The notes: generated from the sequence alone by a model not told the origin. DNA of 64,000 bases from Cytobacillus firmus (GCF_023715565.1 NZ_JAMBOJ010000017.1:17191-81190), one strand, 5' to 3'. Positions 43,444 to 53,167 are shown, counted from the first letter of the stretch. Numbers and translations are program-made.

Positions 43444-45393
43444 ATGACGAAAATTAAGCGTCTTTCTACCGATACAGATACCATTGTTAATGTATTGTCG
43501 CCAGTTTCCCAGGAGGAAATTTTGGATAGAATCAAGAACTATCCCTTAATGGACCCGAAGAAGTTTGCGAAGAGATATCATCATCACGTTTACCTCCCCA
43601 AGAGTTTTATCTGGAAAGGTAATCAGTACGACATACAATATAATTTTTGTATTAATCCCTATTGCAAGTGGTTCGGATTGCCTCAAAAGAGGTATGAAAA
43701 TGTAAAAAACAAACCAAGCAGGTACAAATTAGGTGGTGCTGGGGATGAAAAGGATTTATTATGTAACCCAGACCCCGAAAAATCTGGACAAGGAATTTCT
43801 TTAGGATGTGGCTGCAAAACCGTATCAAATTGGTCTGTAGTTGAAGAGATTAAAAGGCTAATTACCTTAGAAACCTTGCAAGATGTAGAACCAGACTACG
43901 AGTTTCATAAAAGCGGCTGCATTTATTCGGATGAAACGCCCTTTGCCGATGCGGATTGTTTCAAGAAAAAAGGAATAAATAAAGCTAAAGCACAGAGATA
44001 TCAATGTAAAAAATGCTTAAAAATTACTTCTGTAATGCCAAAGAGAAAGAATTCTACTACTTACCATCAAAAGCGAAATGATATTCTTTTGGATTTGGCA
44101 AAAGCAGTTGTAAACAAGGTTGCGATTAATAGAACTATCGAGATGTTGGATATTGGTGTGAAGACCTATTATGAGAAACTCGAATTGGTTTATAAAAGAT
44201 GCCTTGAGTTTCTAGAGAGACATGAACAGAAGGCTTTTAAGAACCTAAATATTGGTGAGTGTTGGTTAAATACGGATAAAATGACATACCATCTTAGCAA
44301 CGTCAGGAAAAAGGGGCATGGTAGGAAGTCTCCGGCAGAAAGAAGTGAGGAGTCAAAATTCCCAACACACATTGTCATCACTTCGGAAATGCAAAGTAGA
44401 TATGTCTTCAGGGCTGATATAGCTTACGATTGGAATTTCTCTCTTGATGACCTAGCACTCGATACTGTTCTTTATAAAGATGACCATCTTCATGAATTGG
44501 CTAAAAAGAATGCAAGATTTAGAAGAGGTTTTACCTCCTATCCAATGCCACCCACCACCAATGACAATCAAAGCAAGGCAGAATACGAAAATGACCTTGA
44601 TAAATTTGAAATCAGGAGTAAGTACGTAGATGGCATTCATGTCAACGCAACTTATACAACTCTTGCCCATTATTGGCTAATTAAAAACGCACTGAATGTA
44701 CGTGAATGGAGAATTGTAACTGACGAGGACTATTCAATCCTAGCGGCAGTTTACAGAGTTTTTGCCGAAGAAATCAAAAGATACGATGGACATGTTTTCG
44801 TGTCAAAAGTTGATAAGGATAAATCATTAAGTCAAGCTATGACAGAGTACCATGATGCCAGAGAAGTGTTGTTTGAGTGGGCTGCTAGAAATGATATTAA
44901 ATCAAGAAGTCTTAGAACTATTGCAGTTGAGTATATGTCCGAATTGCTAAAATACCATAAGTTTCACGAACTGTTACCTGACGGTAAGAATTACAAAAGA
45001 GCTAATAATCCATTGCTACATCCACTTGCATCAACGGATAACGGTTATCGTACTGTCGAATGTGTGACTGATGCATCCTCATACGAAAAACGAGATTTGG
45101 CTAGAATGTTGTTAGATGTAAATCACAATGCAACTGACGCGTTTATTCAATTAATAAGGAGAAGGCTATCTCCTTTAGAACGCCCTCTAGTTACTGCGAG
45201 AGGAGACGGCAAAAGTTACATTTATGCCAATTTTAATCCGGAATATGCCCAATACGCATTGACAATTTTAAGAGTTTACTTTAATTTCTGTTTGCCTTAT
45301 AAAACAAAAGATGGAGAAAATCTAACACCGGCACAAAGACTGGGAATAACCGATAAAATATTTGAGCTCAAAGATATTATCTATATGCAATAA
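43444..45393 (+). CDS. Large zinc-ribbon transposase-like protein (649 aa)
   Basis: The N-terminal half carries two zinc-binding patches: CINPYCKWFG with later CGC, and an InsA-like ribbon (SGCIY..RYQCKKCLKITSV). A helix-turn-helix-like region follows (NRTIEMLDIGVKTYYEKLEL). The C-terminal half has NTDKMTYHL, RYVFRADIAYDWNFS and IVTDEDYSIL, compatible with a DDE/RNase H-fold integrase. This resembles a poorly characterised family of long IS1-type-ribbon transposases. GGAGG precedes the ATG at 43444. Function as a transposase or as a mobile defence-type gene is inference. Confidence 0.6.
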   Translation: MTKIKRLSTDTDTIVNVLSPVSQEEILDRIKNYPLMDPKKFAKRYHHHVYLPKSFIWKGNQYDIQYNFCINPYCKWFGLPQKRYENVKNKPSRYKLGGAGDEKDLLCNPDPEKSGQGISLGCGCKTVSNWSVVEEIKRLITLETLQDVEPDYEFHKSGCIYSDETPFADADCFKKKGINKAKAQRYQCKKCLKITSVMPKRKNSTTYHQKRNDILLDLAKAVVNKVAINRTIEMLDIGVKTYYEKLELVYKRCLEFLERHEQKAFKNLNIGECWLNTDKMTYHLSNVRKKGHGRKSPAERSEESKFPTHIVITSEMQSRYVFRADIAYDWNFSLDDLALDTVLYKDDHLHELAKKNARFRRGFTSYPMPPTTNDNQSKAEYENDLDKFEIRSKYVDGIHVNATYTTLAHYWLIKNALNVREWRIVTDEDYSILAAVYRVFAEEIKRYDGHVFVSKVDKDKSLSQAMTEYHDAREVLFEWAARNDIKSRSLRTIAVEYMSELLKYHKFHELLPDGKNYKRANNPLLHPLASTDNGYRTVECVTDASSYEKRDLARMLLDVNHNATDAFIQLIRRRLSPLERPLVTARGDGKSYIYANFNPEYAQYALTILRVYFNFCLPYKTKDGENLTPAQRLGITDKIFELKDIIYMQ

Positions 45394-45495
45394 AGAACAG
45401 AAGTGAATTGAAAATAAACAGTTCAGTTTCGTAGTAAAAATAATAATGAGCAATGGAATTAGTTTTCCATTGCTCATTTTATCGCTAATTTACTG

Positions 45496-46407
45496 TCATT
45501 TATTAGGTTCCTTAAGTAGGACGGTAATTATCTCTGCAAGGACATCTACGGTTTTATATTCTTCCTCCAATGTGTTTTCGGGTCCACCAATTTCTAATAA
45601 AACTGAGTTCCCAAAAAGGTCTTGATTATAAGTATTTTGTTTTGGTGGATTGTCTTTAACAAAGACTCCTCTCGATAAGCCAGGATATTTTTCTTCAATT
45701 CTTTTATGCAAGATTTCAGCAAACTTAAAATTATCTTCGTAATTAATACTTGAACGAGATACTATAAACGCCATCCTTGGGTAATCTTTTCCGTTTAACT
45801 TGATGGTTGTTTCACTTCTTTTTCTTGAATCTCTGTGTATATCAAATACCATTTTAATGCTTTTATTGTTTTCCAGGGCGACTTTTAATGGCTCTCTTGA
45901 AACAGTATACGTTTCGCTAAAAGACAAGCTTTTTTCTTTTAAAATTGCTGTTATATTGGTTTTATCATGGATGGAATTAATACCTCTCTTTAACAATGAT
46001 TGGCTTAATCTCTCACCAACTAATGTGATATTTTTTGTATCGTGAAAAGCTTGACTGGCATCACTTGTTTTAACTTCTGTGAAAAATGACTCTAAATTGT
46101 GTGATTGATATATATAAACTAAGGGTTCTTGCTCTTTAACTGAAGACAACGATTTTTCATCTCCAAGGGAAGAATAAAGATTGTTGGTAAGTATGTCTTT
46201 TCCGCCATAGAAGAAAAACCATGATATTGCTATAAGACACATTGCAATACTGGCTGAGGCAAAAGAAAATTGTTTAACTCTTCTTTTTTTATTTAATTTC
46301 TTTGCACTTATTCTAAGTTTATTAGAAGTATCTATTACAAACTCTTCTCTAGGGTTGAGTGGATACGATTCTTTAATTAGGTCAAACAAATCCTTATCAG
46401 TTTGCAT
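45496..46407 (-). CDS. Membrane SpoIIP-like protein with anti-sigma-like N-terminus
   Basis: 303 residues: a basic cytosolic N-terminus (about 1-55), one TM helix (FASASIAMCLIAISWFFFYG) and an extracytoplasmic SpoIIP-type domain. Conserved SpoIIP blocks are VYIYQSHNLESF, MVFDIHRDS, YPGLSRGV and NSVLLEIGGPENTLEE, so the metal-binding His/Glu residues of the cell-wall amidase/endopeptidase are kept. The start lies inside the sigma-factor gene (ATG 46407, AGGAGG 9 bases before, 11-base overlap). In this position one expects the cognate anti-sigma factor, so the protein may combine sensing, anti-sigma and wall-hydrolase roles (inference). Confidence 0.82.
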   Translation of the reverse strand: MQTDKDLFDLIKESYPLNPREEFVIDTSNKLRISAKKLNKKRRVKQFSFASASIAMCLIAISWFFFYGGKDILTNNLYSSLGDEKSLSSVKEQEPLVYIYQSHNLESFFTEVKTSDASQAFHDTKNITLVGERLSQSLLKRGINSIHDKTNITAILKEKSLSFSETYTVSREPLKVALENNKSIKMVFDIHRDSRKRSETTIKLNGKDYPRMAFIVSRSSINYEDNFKFAEILHKRIEEKYPGLSRGVFVKDNPPKQNTYNQDLFGNSVLLEIGGPENTLEEEYKTVDVLAEIITVLLKEPNK

Positions 46408-46933
46408 TTCCAATAACCTCCTCTGCATCAATGTTTAATTTCTTTCTAAGTTCTTTTAAGGCTCTGTGATAATCTACCTTAACCTTTGAATCGCTGCATT
46501 GAAGGATTTCAGATGTCTCCTTTATTGAAAATTCGTTTATGCCTCTTAGTATGACTACCGCCCTAAAGTTTGGTTTTAACTTTGAAATTGCTTCATGAAC
46601 CAGCCTTTTGGTTTCATTTTGTTCGATTAATTCATTAGGTTCTTTTTCAGTGGATACTATTTGTTTGAAAAATCCTTCCCCAAATATTGAACTAAATTTC
46701 TTCCTTCTGTGATGGTCAATGGCAGCATGTTTTGCAATTGAAAAAATCCATGTTTTTAAATTGCCGGTGTTAAAATTGGACCAATTGTTAAGTACACGAA
46801 TAAACACTTCTTGAGTCAAGTCCTCTGCATCATTTTGATTTCCTGTAAAGCAAATAAGAAACCGATACACATCTAAATAGTGTTGACGATATGCTTCAAT
46901 AATCCTGTCTTCTAAGTTCTCAAAATTAGGCAA
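46397..46933 (-). CDS. ECF-type RNA polymerase sigma factor
   Basis: 178 residues. Region 2 reads FLICFTGNQNDAEDLTQEVFIRVLNNW with KTWIFSIAKHAAIDHHRR, and region 4 FRAVVILRGINEFSIKETSEIL. Group IV (SigM/SigV/SigW-like). TTG start behind GAGGGGGG. Likely autoregulated through the promoter at 46965-46993 and controlled by the membrane protein it overlaps. Confidence 0.9.
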   Translation of the reverse strand: MPNFENLEDRIIEAYRQHYLDVYRFLICFTGNQNDAEDLTQEVFIRVLNNWSNFNTGNLKTWIFSIAKHAAIDHHRRKKFSSIFGEGFFKQIVSTEKEPNELIEQNETKRLVHEAISKLKPNFRAVVILRGINEFSIKETSEILQCSDSKVKVDYHRALKELRKKLNIDAEEVIGNAN

Positions 46934-46964
46934 TCTTTTCCCCCCTCGTTATGTATTCATTTAT

Positions 46965-46993
46965 TAATCGTTCGAGCATTAGAAAAGGTTACA
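46965..46993 (-). promoter_or_regulatory. Candidate ECF-sigma promoter (autoregulation)
   Basis: On the minus strand TGTAAC (with following CTTTT) at 46988-46993 and CGATTA at 46965-46970 are 17 bases apart. This resembles the TGAAAC-N16/17-CG pattern of Bacillus ECF promoters, 32 bases upstream of the sigma gene. Confidence 0.6.
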
Positions 46994-47224
46994 AGTTTTT
47001 TATGTAATTGTTGCCAATGATAGGCTAATTGTTATATTAAAAATTCTTTACTAAAAAAAGACCCTCAAATGACGGTCTTTTATAATTAATTAGACATTTC
47101 CCAGAATCTTCTTGATACCATTTACTACATTCTTCAATTGTAAAAGATTTTCCTTCTTTTCACTAACCTTGCCGGTTTGAATTAAACAGTCTTGTTTTGA
47201 GAAGAGCTATTGTTCTTTCAAGAT

Positions 47225-47347
47225 AAAAAAGCAGTGCGATTCTACATGTGAATTGCACTGCTTTTATAGATGTTTTTATATATTCTTTTATACCTGCGGG
47301 TACTCGAAAAGAGAACGGCTTAAAATACTATTCCGGGCTGCTTTTTT
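47225..47347 (-). repeat. 123-bp dispersed repeat, copy B (inverted)
   Basis: Reverse complement of copy A at 42931-43052 with scattered substitutions. It starts within the stop codon of the K+ transporter gene, and its hairpin (GCAGTGCaATTC..GAATcGCACTGC plus T run) can serve as that gene's terminator. Confidence 0.82.
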
Positions 47348-48710
47348 AGCCAATGATAACTCGCTCTTTTGGATAATGGTAATTTGGTTTTTTCTCTTTG
47401 CCGCCTATTATGAATAAGAATGAAGTTAAACCGATTCTGCCAATAAACATTAAGGCCATTATGATGCATTTCCCGATAATGGACAATTCAGGTGTAATTC
47501 CTAACGATAATCCTGTGGTCCCAAAAGCTGAGCAAACCTCGAAGATAATTTCAATAAGCTCCGCCTGCCTTTCTGTTATGCTTAAAATGACTACAGAGAA
47601 AAAACACATACCAATAGCAAGCAGCGTGATAGCAAGAGATTTCAGTACATCATCTTCATGAATTTCCCTTTTAAATATCTTTATATCCCGATTTCCTTTA
47701 GCAAAATGATAGATAAAAAGGATATTAACTGCAAAAGTCGTTGTCCTTATGCCCCCTCCGACAGAGCTTGGAGATGCCCCAATGAACATTAATATACTCA
47801 TTATAATGAGTGTGGGCATTGTAAACTCATTTACATCCATGGTTGATAAACCGCCGCTCCGGGTGGTAGCAGATTGGAAGAATGCATAAAAGAAGCTTTC
47901 ATGCCAGTCCATATTCTTAAAATATTGATTGAATTCCATAACAAGCAAAATAACAGTTCCAAATACAAGAAGTGCTGCATATGTAACAGTTGTCAGCTTG
48001 GCAAATAAAGAAAATTTGAAAGACTGTTCCTGATTCCATTTATTGCGGAACAGATATTCTTTTAATTCGATAAGAACAGGGAAGCCTATAGCTCCTAAAG
48101 TAATCAAGATAGCGTTGATCAGCTGCACGAAATAATCGCCTGCAAATGGTTTGAGAGAGGAACCTGTTATATCCATGCCTCCGTTAGTTGTAGCACTGAC
48201 AGATGTGAACAGCGCATGCAGAAATGCGTCATCCCAAGAAGGATAATATTTAAGAAAATGAAAGCCTAATATGAGAGCACCCAGAGTTTCAATCACCAAT
48301 ATTATTTTAATGATTTCTTTAACTAAATTGACTAGTCCTGACAAGGCATATTGATTATGATCGACCATTATGAGGCGTCGCCCTCTTAATCCAATCCTGC
48401 GGCCCAGCAGTAGCCAGAAGAAAGTGCCCAACGCCATGATCCCTATTCCGCCAAACTGAAGTATGAACATAATAACAAAATATCCAAACACACTATAAGT
48501 ATCTGATATATTTACTACTGTCAGTCCGGTTACACTGACAGCACTTACTGCAGTAAAGACAGTATCAATAAATGAAATCTCAACACCCGGCTTATGTACT
48601 GACGGTATACTTAATAAAAGTACCGATACAGATACTGCCAATAAATAATATCCGGATATTACTTGGGCAGGTTTTAGTTTATCCAGCCAATTTCTTATGT
48701 CTTTCCACAT
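47346..48710 (-). CDS. Ktr-type potassium uptake channel subunit (TrkH family)
   Basis: 454-residue membrane protein with the four-fold MPM repeat of TrkH/KtrB channels; filter-like segments include AVSVTGLTVV, TTNGGMDITG, ATTRSGGLST and AFGTTGLSLG. It moves K+ with Na+ dependence and needs a KtrA/KtrC RCK subunit, which is not in this window. Standing alone fits KtrB or KtrD of Bacillus. AAAGGGG precedes the ATG. Confidence 0.88.
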   Translation of the reverse strand: MWKDIRNWLDKLKPAQVISGYYLLAVSVSVLLLSIPSVHKPGVEISFIDTVFTAVSAVSVTGLTVVNISDTYSVFGYFVIMFILQFGGIGIMALGTFFWLLLGRRIGLRGRRLIMVDHNQYALSGLVNLVKEIIKIILVIETLGALILGFHFLKYYPSWDDAFLHALFTSVSATTNGGMDITGSSLKPFAGDYFVQLINAILITLGAIGFPVLIELKEYLFRNKWNQEQSFKFSLFAKLTTVTYAALLVFGTVILLVMEFNQYFKNMDWHESFFYAFFQSATTRSGGLSTMDVNEFTMPTLIIMSILMFIGASPSSVGGGIRTTTFAVNILFIYHFAKGNRDIKIFKREIHEDDVLKSLAITLLAIGMCFFSVVILSITERQAELIEIIFEVCSAFGTTGLSLGITPELSIIGKCIIMALMFIGRIGLTSFLFIIGGKEKKPNYHYPKERVIIG

Positions 48711-48847
48711 ATAATACCTGTCCCCTTTAGAATTTTTCTATCCCTTATCATAATGAATATACCCTGTTTTTAAAAGAGATATTAGATAATTCGCAGGAAG
48801 TTTTTTATTTATATATAATAAAATCAAAAACAAAAGGGAGATTTGAT

Positions 48848-49966
48848 ATGCTGCTGCCTGATCTGGCTGAAAAAATCATAGCTGAAGTGCGTCAGTTTCT
48901 TCAGGAAGATATCATAGTTGCCAATACCTGCGGTGTGATCATTGCAAGCACAGACGCTGGCAGAATAGGCAATTTTCATGAAGGAGCTTTGCTTACTATA
49001 AAACATAAAGAAAAGCTGATTATTACCAAGAAAGATCAATCACGTCTTCAGGGTGTAAAAGCAGGCATTAACCTGCCGATTTTCTTCAAAGGGGAAACGG
49101 TTGGAGTGATTGGCATTACCGGTAATCCCGATGAGATTTCCCCATTTGCAGAAATCATCCGTAAGCTGACAGAGTTGTTTATCAGCGAAAGTTACTTTGC
49201 AGAGCAGCTCGATTGGCAGGCCCGCGCAATGGAAGGTTTTATGTTCGACTGGCTGCAGACGAAAGAGTGGGATCCTGCTTTTAAAGAACGTGCTCACCTG
49301 CTGAAGATAAATCTCTCAGTGGATAGGCAGGCATCGATCGCAGAATTCAGGCAAAATAACCAATTGCTACATCGTGATCTTTGGAATAGAATTTTATCCT
49401 GGAAGGAAGCAGGGCCCAATGATATTTTGATTCGCTGGGGAAATGATCGAATTGTCCTTTTAGCCGGGGTTTCATCAGCAGAAAAGGATCGCAGCATAAG
49501 AGAAAAAGTCACACGCTTCCATCGTTTTCTGGAAAACCTGCTCGCTGCCAAAGTTAGTGTCGGCACTGGAAAACCGTTGCCTCCCCTTAGTTTGTCCGAA
49601 TCATTTATGCAGGCTGAACGAGCTTTAAAAATCGCAAAAGACCGGGGGAACATCATATTTGATCAGGATTTGACCATTGAAATGATATTTGATGATCTTT
49701 CTCCGGAAACTAAGAAGGACTTTATAGAAAGAACCATCGGCACATTTATGTATGAAGAGGATCTTATGGTTACCCTTAAGGAGCTATTCGGGCAAAATCA
49801 CTCTTTGAAAAATACTGCTGAGGCTTTGCATATACATATTAACACCCTTCATTACAGACTCAAGAAAATATCAGAGCTATCAGGGCTTTATCCATCAAAT
49901 TTGAATGATTTAATAAAATTATTCATAGCTGTAAAAATTTTGGAGGAAGGCACAAAAATCAATTAA
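48848..49966 (+). CDS. CdaR family transcriptional regulator
   Basis: 372 residues. The N-terminal sugar-diacid recognition domain (LLPDLAEKIIAEVRQFLQED, NTCGVIIAS) is followed by a GGDEF-like middle and a C-terminal PucR-type HTH (NTAEALHIHINTLHYRLKKI). It sits just upstream of glcDF on the same strand and is the probable activator of glycolate use. GGGAG precedes the ATG. A weak hairpin (50003-50015) separates it from glcD. Confidence 0.88.
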   Translation: MLLPDLAEKIIAEVRQFLQEDIIVANTCGVIIASTDAGRIGNFHEGALLTIKHKEKLIITKKDQSRLQGVKAGINLPIFFKGETVGVIGITGNPDEISPFAEIIRKLTELFISESYFAEQLDWQARAMEGFMFDWLQTKEWDPAFKERAHLLKINLSVDRQASIAEFRQNNQLLHRDLWNRILSWKEAGPNDILIRWGNDRIVLLAGVSSAEKDRSIREKVTRFHRFLENLLAAKVSVGTGKPLPPLSLSESFMQAERALKIAKDRGNIIFDQDLTIEMIFDDLSPETKKDFIERTIGTFMYEEDLMVTLKELFGQNHSLKNTAEALHIHINTLHYRLKKISELSGLYPSNLNDLIKLFIAVKILEEGTKIN

Positions 49967-50071
49967 AATACTCCTTAATTTTTGTATAATTATCTATAGC
50001 AGGGATTCCCTGCTTTTTTTTATACTTAAAGAATAGATATTGCCAGCCTGCTATTAAAGGAGAGGATCTAT

Positions 50072-51484
50072 TTGGTTGACGTACAAATAAAAGAGAGATT
50101 TATCGCCATTGTCGGCGCAGAAAATTATGATGACTCTAAAGCTGGGCGCCTCGTTTATTCTTATGATGCTACCCCTAATTTCCAATCAATGCCAGATGCG
50201 GTGATCAGTCCCCGAAACGCTCAGGAAATTTCCCAGATCCTCAAAATTTGCAGCAGTAGAGGAATTCCAATCGTACCAAGAGGATCGGGCACCAATTTAT
50301 GCGCAGGTACCTGTCCCACAGAAGGCGGAATTGTTCTCCTGTTTAAGCATATGAATAAAATTATTGAAATCGATGAAGAAAACCTGACAGCTACAGTACA
50401 GCCAGGTGTTATCACACTTGATTTGATTAATCAAGTTGAAGCAAGAGGGCTATTTTATCCCCCTGATCCAAGTTCAATGAAAATAAGTACAATCGGCGGA
50501 AACATCAATGAAAATTCAGGCGGACTCCGCGGATTGAAATATGGCGTTACAAGGGACTATGTGATGGGGCTGGAAGCTGTACTTGCGAACGGAGAAATTA
50601 TCAGAACTGGTGGCAAGCTTGCAAAAGACGTGGCCGGATATGATTTTACCAGGCTGCTTGTTGGGTCTGAAGGAACTTTAGGGATTATCACAGAAGCGAC
50701 ATTAAAATTAATCCCACTTCCTGAATCAAAAAAAACAATGCTTGCTCTCTTTCAGGATCTGGAACAAGCTGCAAAATCCGTCTCAAAGATTATCGCGGGC
50801 AAAATCATTCCTGCCACTCTAGAATTTTTAGATCAGCCTACACTAAAAGCAGTAGAGGACTTCGCTCAAATCGGATTGCCAACAGATGTTAAAGCTGTAC
50901 TTCTTATCGAACAGGATGGGCCGGTTGACGTTGTTGATAAGGATATGCAAAAAATGGCGGAAATCTGTCAGGAGCAAGGTGCTGTTTCAGTGCAGCTTGC
51001 AAAATCCGAACAGGAAGCCGAAGCTTTAAGAACTGCAAGACGTGCCGCCTTATCGGCTCTTGCACGCCTTAAGCCGACAACCATTCTTGAAGATGCTACA
51101 GTGCCAAGATCTGAAATTGCCAATATGGTAAAAGCCATAAACGAAATTTCTCAAAAATACGGGCTCTCCATCTGTACCTTTGGCCATGCAGGTGATGGAA
51201 ACCTTCATCCGACATGCCCTGCAGACGCACGGGATAAAAATGAAATGGAACGGGTTGAAAAAGCGTTTGAAGAGATTTTTATCAAGGCGATCGAACTTGG
51301 AGGAACAATAACAGGGGAACATGGAGTAGGAGTCATGAAAGCTCCTTATCTTGAACTGAAACTGGGCCATGCAGGGATTGATGCCATGAAGGCTGTAAAG
51401 ACTGGCTTAGACCCCAATAATATTCTTAATCCCGGCAAAATTTTTGCCAAGGACAACAGAAAACGTGTGGTGGTTACACAATGA
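50072..51484 (+). CDS. glcD: Glycolate oxidase FAD-linked subunit
   Basis: 470-residue FAD-binding PCMH-type dehydrogenase oxidising glycolate (possibly D-lactate) to glyoxylate. The FAD-binding region has PIVPRGSGTNLCAGTCPTEG and GNINENSGGLRGLKYGVTRD; the C-terminal domain has CTFGHAGDGNLHPT and GTITGEHGVGVMK. TTG start with GGAGAGG 6 bases upstream. It overlaps glcF by 4 bases. No glcE-like gene is present, as in other Bacillus glcDF pairs. Confidence 0.92.
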   Translation: MVDVQIKERFIAIVGAENYDDSKAGRLVYSYDATPNFQSMPDAVISPRNAQEISQILKICSSRGIPIVPRGSGTNLCAGTCPTEGGIVLLFKHMNKIIEIDEENLTATVQPGVITLDLINQVEARGLFYPPDPSSMKISTIGGNINENSGGLRGLKYGVTRDYVMGLEAVLANGEIIRTGGKLAKDVAGYDFTRLLVGSEGTLGIITEATLKLIPLPESKKTMLALFQDLEQAAKSVSKIIAGKIIPATLEFLDQPTLKAVEDFAQIGLPTDVKAVLLIEQDGPVDVVDKDMQKMAEICQEQGAVSVQLAKSEQEAEALRTARRAALSALARLKPTTILEDATVPRSEIANMVKAINEISQKYGLSICTFGHAGDGNLHPTCPADARDKNEMERVEKAFEEIFIKAIELGGTITGEHGVGVMKAPYLELKLGHAGIDAMKAVKTGLDPNNILNPGKIFAKDNRKRVVVTQ

Positions 51485-52806
51485 CAACATTAAAAGAACA
51501 GACAATCATTCAGGAAGAGTTTGTGAAGCGAATGGATGAAGATGAGCTCCTGAATTGCATGCGCTGTGGCTTTTGCCTTCCTTCATGCCCTACTTATGTC
51601 GAGTCTGGCTTTAAAGAAGCGCACTCACCAAGGGGAAGGATTGCATTAATGAAAGCTGTTGCTGACGGATTGATTGAACCGGATGAAGATGTTGAGAGAT
51701 CACTTGATCTTTGCCTGGGCTGCCGTGCATGCGAGCCTGTATGCCCTTCAGGGGTAAAATATGGACACCTGCTGGAAGAAGCGAGGGATATCATTAACCA
51801 GAATAAGAAACACTCACTTCCGGTTAGGGCGGTTCGCAATTTGGTCTTTACAGGGCTTTTTCCCCATCAGAACAGAATGAGGGCAGCTGCAGGGCTTTTA
51901 GGCTTTTACCAACGTTCAGGCCTTCAGTCGGCCGCCAGAAAAACAGGGATGCTGAATTGGCTTCCCAAAAACCTCAGTACAATGGAAAAGGTGCTTCCTC
52001 AAGTGCCAAAATTAAAAGAAATGAAAAATAGGCCATCCCATTTACCGGCTGATAAGCCGGTAAAGAAAGCCGCTTTTTTCACCGGTTGCTTAATGGACAC
52101 GATGTTCCTTGAAACTAATAATGCAACAATAAAGCTTCTCCAGCTTGCCGGATGTGAAATTCATATTCCACAAAATCAGGCTTGCTGCGGTGCTCTTCAC
52201 GGTCATAGCGGTGAAAAGCAGACAGCTAAAGACCTGGCTAAACGGAACATAGAAGCTTTTGAAAAACTGGACGCTGACTATATCATCTCTAATGCAGGAG
52301 GATGCGGGGCATTTCTTATCGACTATGGCCACCTGCTCAAAGATGACCCGGAATGGCATGAAAGAGCCGTAAAGTTTTCAGAAAAACTTAAAGACATCAG
52401 CCAAATTCTATATGAACTTGAATTTCATAAAAAAGTTCATCTTGAGCTTCCTGGTCAGGTCGTAACCTATCAGGATTCATGCCATTTGCGCAATGTCATG
52501 AAAACCTCCGTAGCACCTCGAACCCTTCTGAATTCAATCAGAGGCATTGAATTCAGGGAAATGAAAGATGCAGACAGATGCTGCGGTTCTGCAGGTATTT
52601 ATAATATTGTTGAATCTGAAATGTCTATGCAAATACTTGATCATAAAATGATTCAGGCCAAGTCAGCAAATGCTGCAGTAATTGTGACATCTAATCCAGG
52701 CTGTCTTCTGCAGATGAAGCTGGGGATCGAACGGGAAGGTTTGCAGCATAAGATTAAAGCGGTTCACATTGTAGACATTCTGTTAGAGGCAGTCATAGAA
52801 AAATAA
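51481..52806 (+). CDS. glcF: Glycolate oxidase iron-sulfur subunit
   Basis: 441-residue electron-transfer subunit. Two 4Fe-4S motifs CMRCGFCLPSCPTYV and CLGCRACEPVCPSGVKYG are followed by two CCG domains (QACCGALHGHSGE, DRCCGSAGIYN). It passes electrons from GlcD to the quinone pool at the membrane. The start ATG overlaps the glcD stop. Confidence 0.93.
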   Translation: MTTLKEQTIIQEEFVKRMDEDELLNCMRCGFCLPSCPTYVESGFKEAHSPRGRIALMKAVADGLIEPDEDVERSLDLCLGCRACEPVCPSGVKYGHLLEEARDIINQNKKHSLPVRAVRNLVFTGLFPHQNRMRAAAGLLGFYQRSGLQSAARKTGMLNWLPKNLSTMEKVLPQVPKLKEMKNRPSHLPADKPVKKAAFFTGCLMDTMFLETNNATIKLLQLAGCEIHIPQNQACCGALHGHSGEKQTAKDLAKRNIEAFEKLDADYIISNAGGCGAFLIDYGHLLKDDPEWHERAVKFSEKLKDISQILYELEFHKKVHLELPGQVVTYQDSCHLRNVMKTSVAPRTLLNSIRGIEFREMKDADRCCGSAGIYNIVESEMSMQILDHKMIQAKSANAAVIVTSNPGCLLQMKLGIEREGLQHKIKAVHIVDILLEAVIEK

Positions 52807-52917
52807 CCACACTGCTTATGCCGAAATATTACCACTTATGAAAACTCCTTTTTGATTTAAACTAGAAATACAGAGAAATGATAACTCTGTAAGACCAATA
52901 AAAAGGAGTTGAATATA

Positions 52918-53118
52918 ATGGCAAGAAGCAGCAATAAGCTTTTAGTTCCTGGTATTGAACAATACATGGACCAGGTCAAATATGAAATTGCCCAGGAATT
53001 TGGTGTTCAATTAGGATCTGACACAGTATCCCGATCTAACGGATCTGTAGGCGGAGAAATTACTAAGCGGCTTGTTCAGCAAGCTCAAGCACAAATGTCC
53101 GGCCAGAATAATCAATAA
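52918..53118 (+). CDS. Alpha/beta-type small acid-soluble spore protein
   Basis: 66 residues that bind and protect DNA in the dormant spore. The Gpr cleavage region YEIAQEFGV and the DNA-binding end [13 protein letters not shown] are diagnostic. ATG at 52918 follows AAAAGGAGTTG. Expressed in the forespore, probably under SigG. A strong terminator follows. Confidence 0.95.
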   Translation: MARSSNKLLVPGIEQYMDQVKYEIAQEFGVQLGSDTVSRSNGSVGGEITKRLVQQAQAQMSGQNNQ

Positions 53119-53136
53119 CAACTTTATATAAATGGA

Positions 53137-53163
53137 AAAAGTCCGGAGCCTGCTCCGGACTTT
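53137..53163. terminator. Bidirectional terminator between ssp and rsgI
   Basis: AAAAGTCCGGAGC and GCTCCGGACTTT form a 12-bp perfect stem between two convergent genes. Confidence 0.9.
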
Positions 53164-53167
53164 GATT

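Noticed and set aside
43053..47224. Whole block as one composite transposon with the 123-bp repeats as its ends
   Set aside because: Each repeat is itself a unit with inverted ends and a terminator hairpin, and copy B starts in a host stop codon; no target duplication is seen, so simple terminal repeats of one transposon are not supported.
48711..48847. c-di-AMP (ydaO-type) riboswitch before the Ktr gene
   Set aside because: The 137-base divergent spacer is too short and lacks the conserved motifs.
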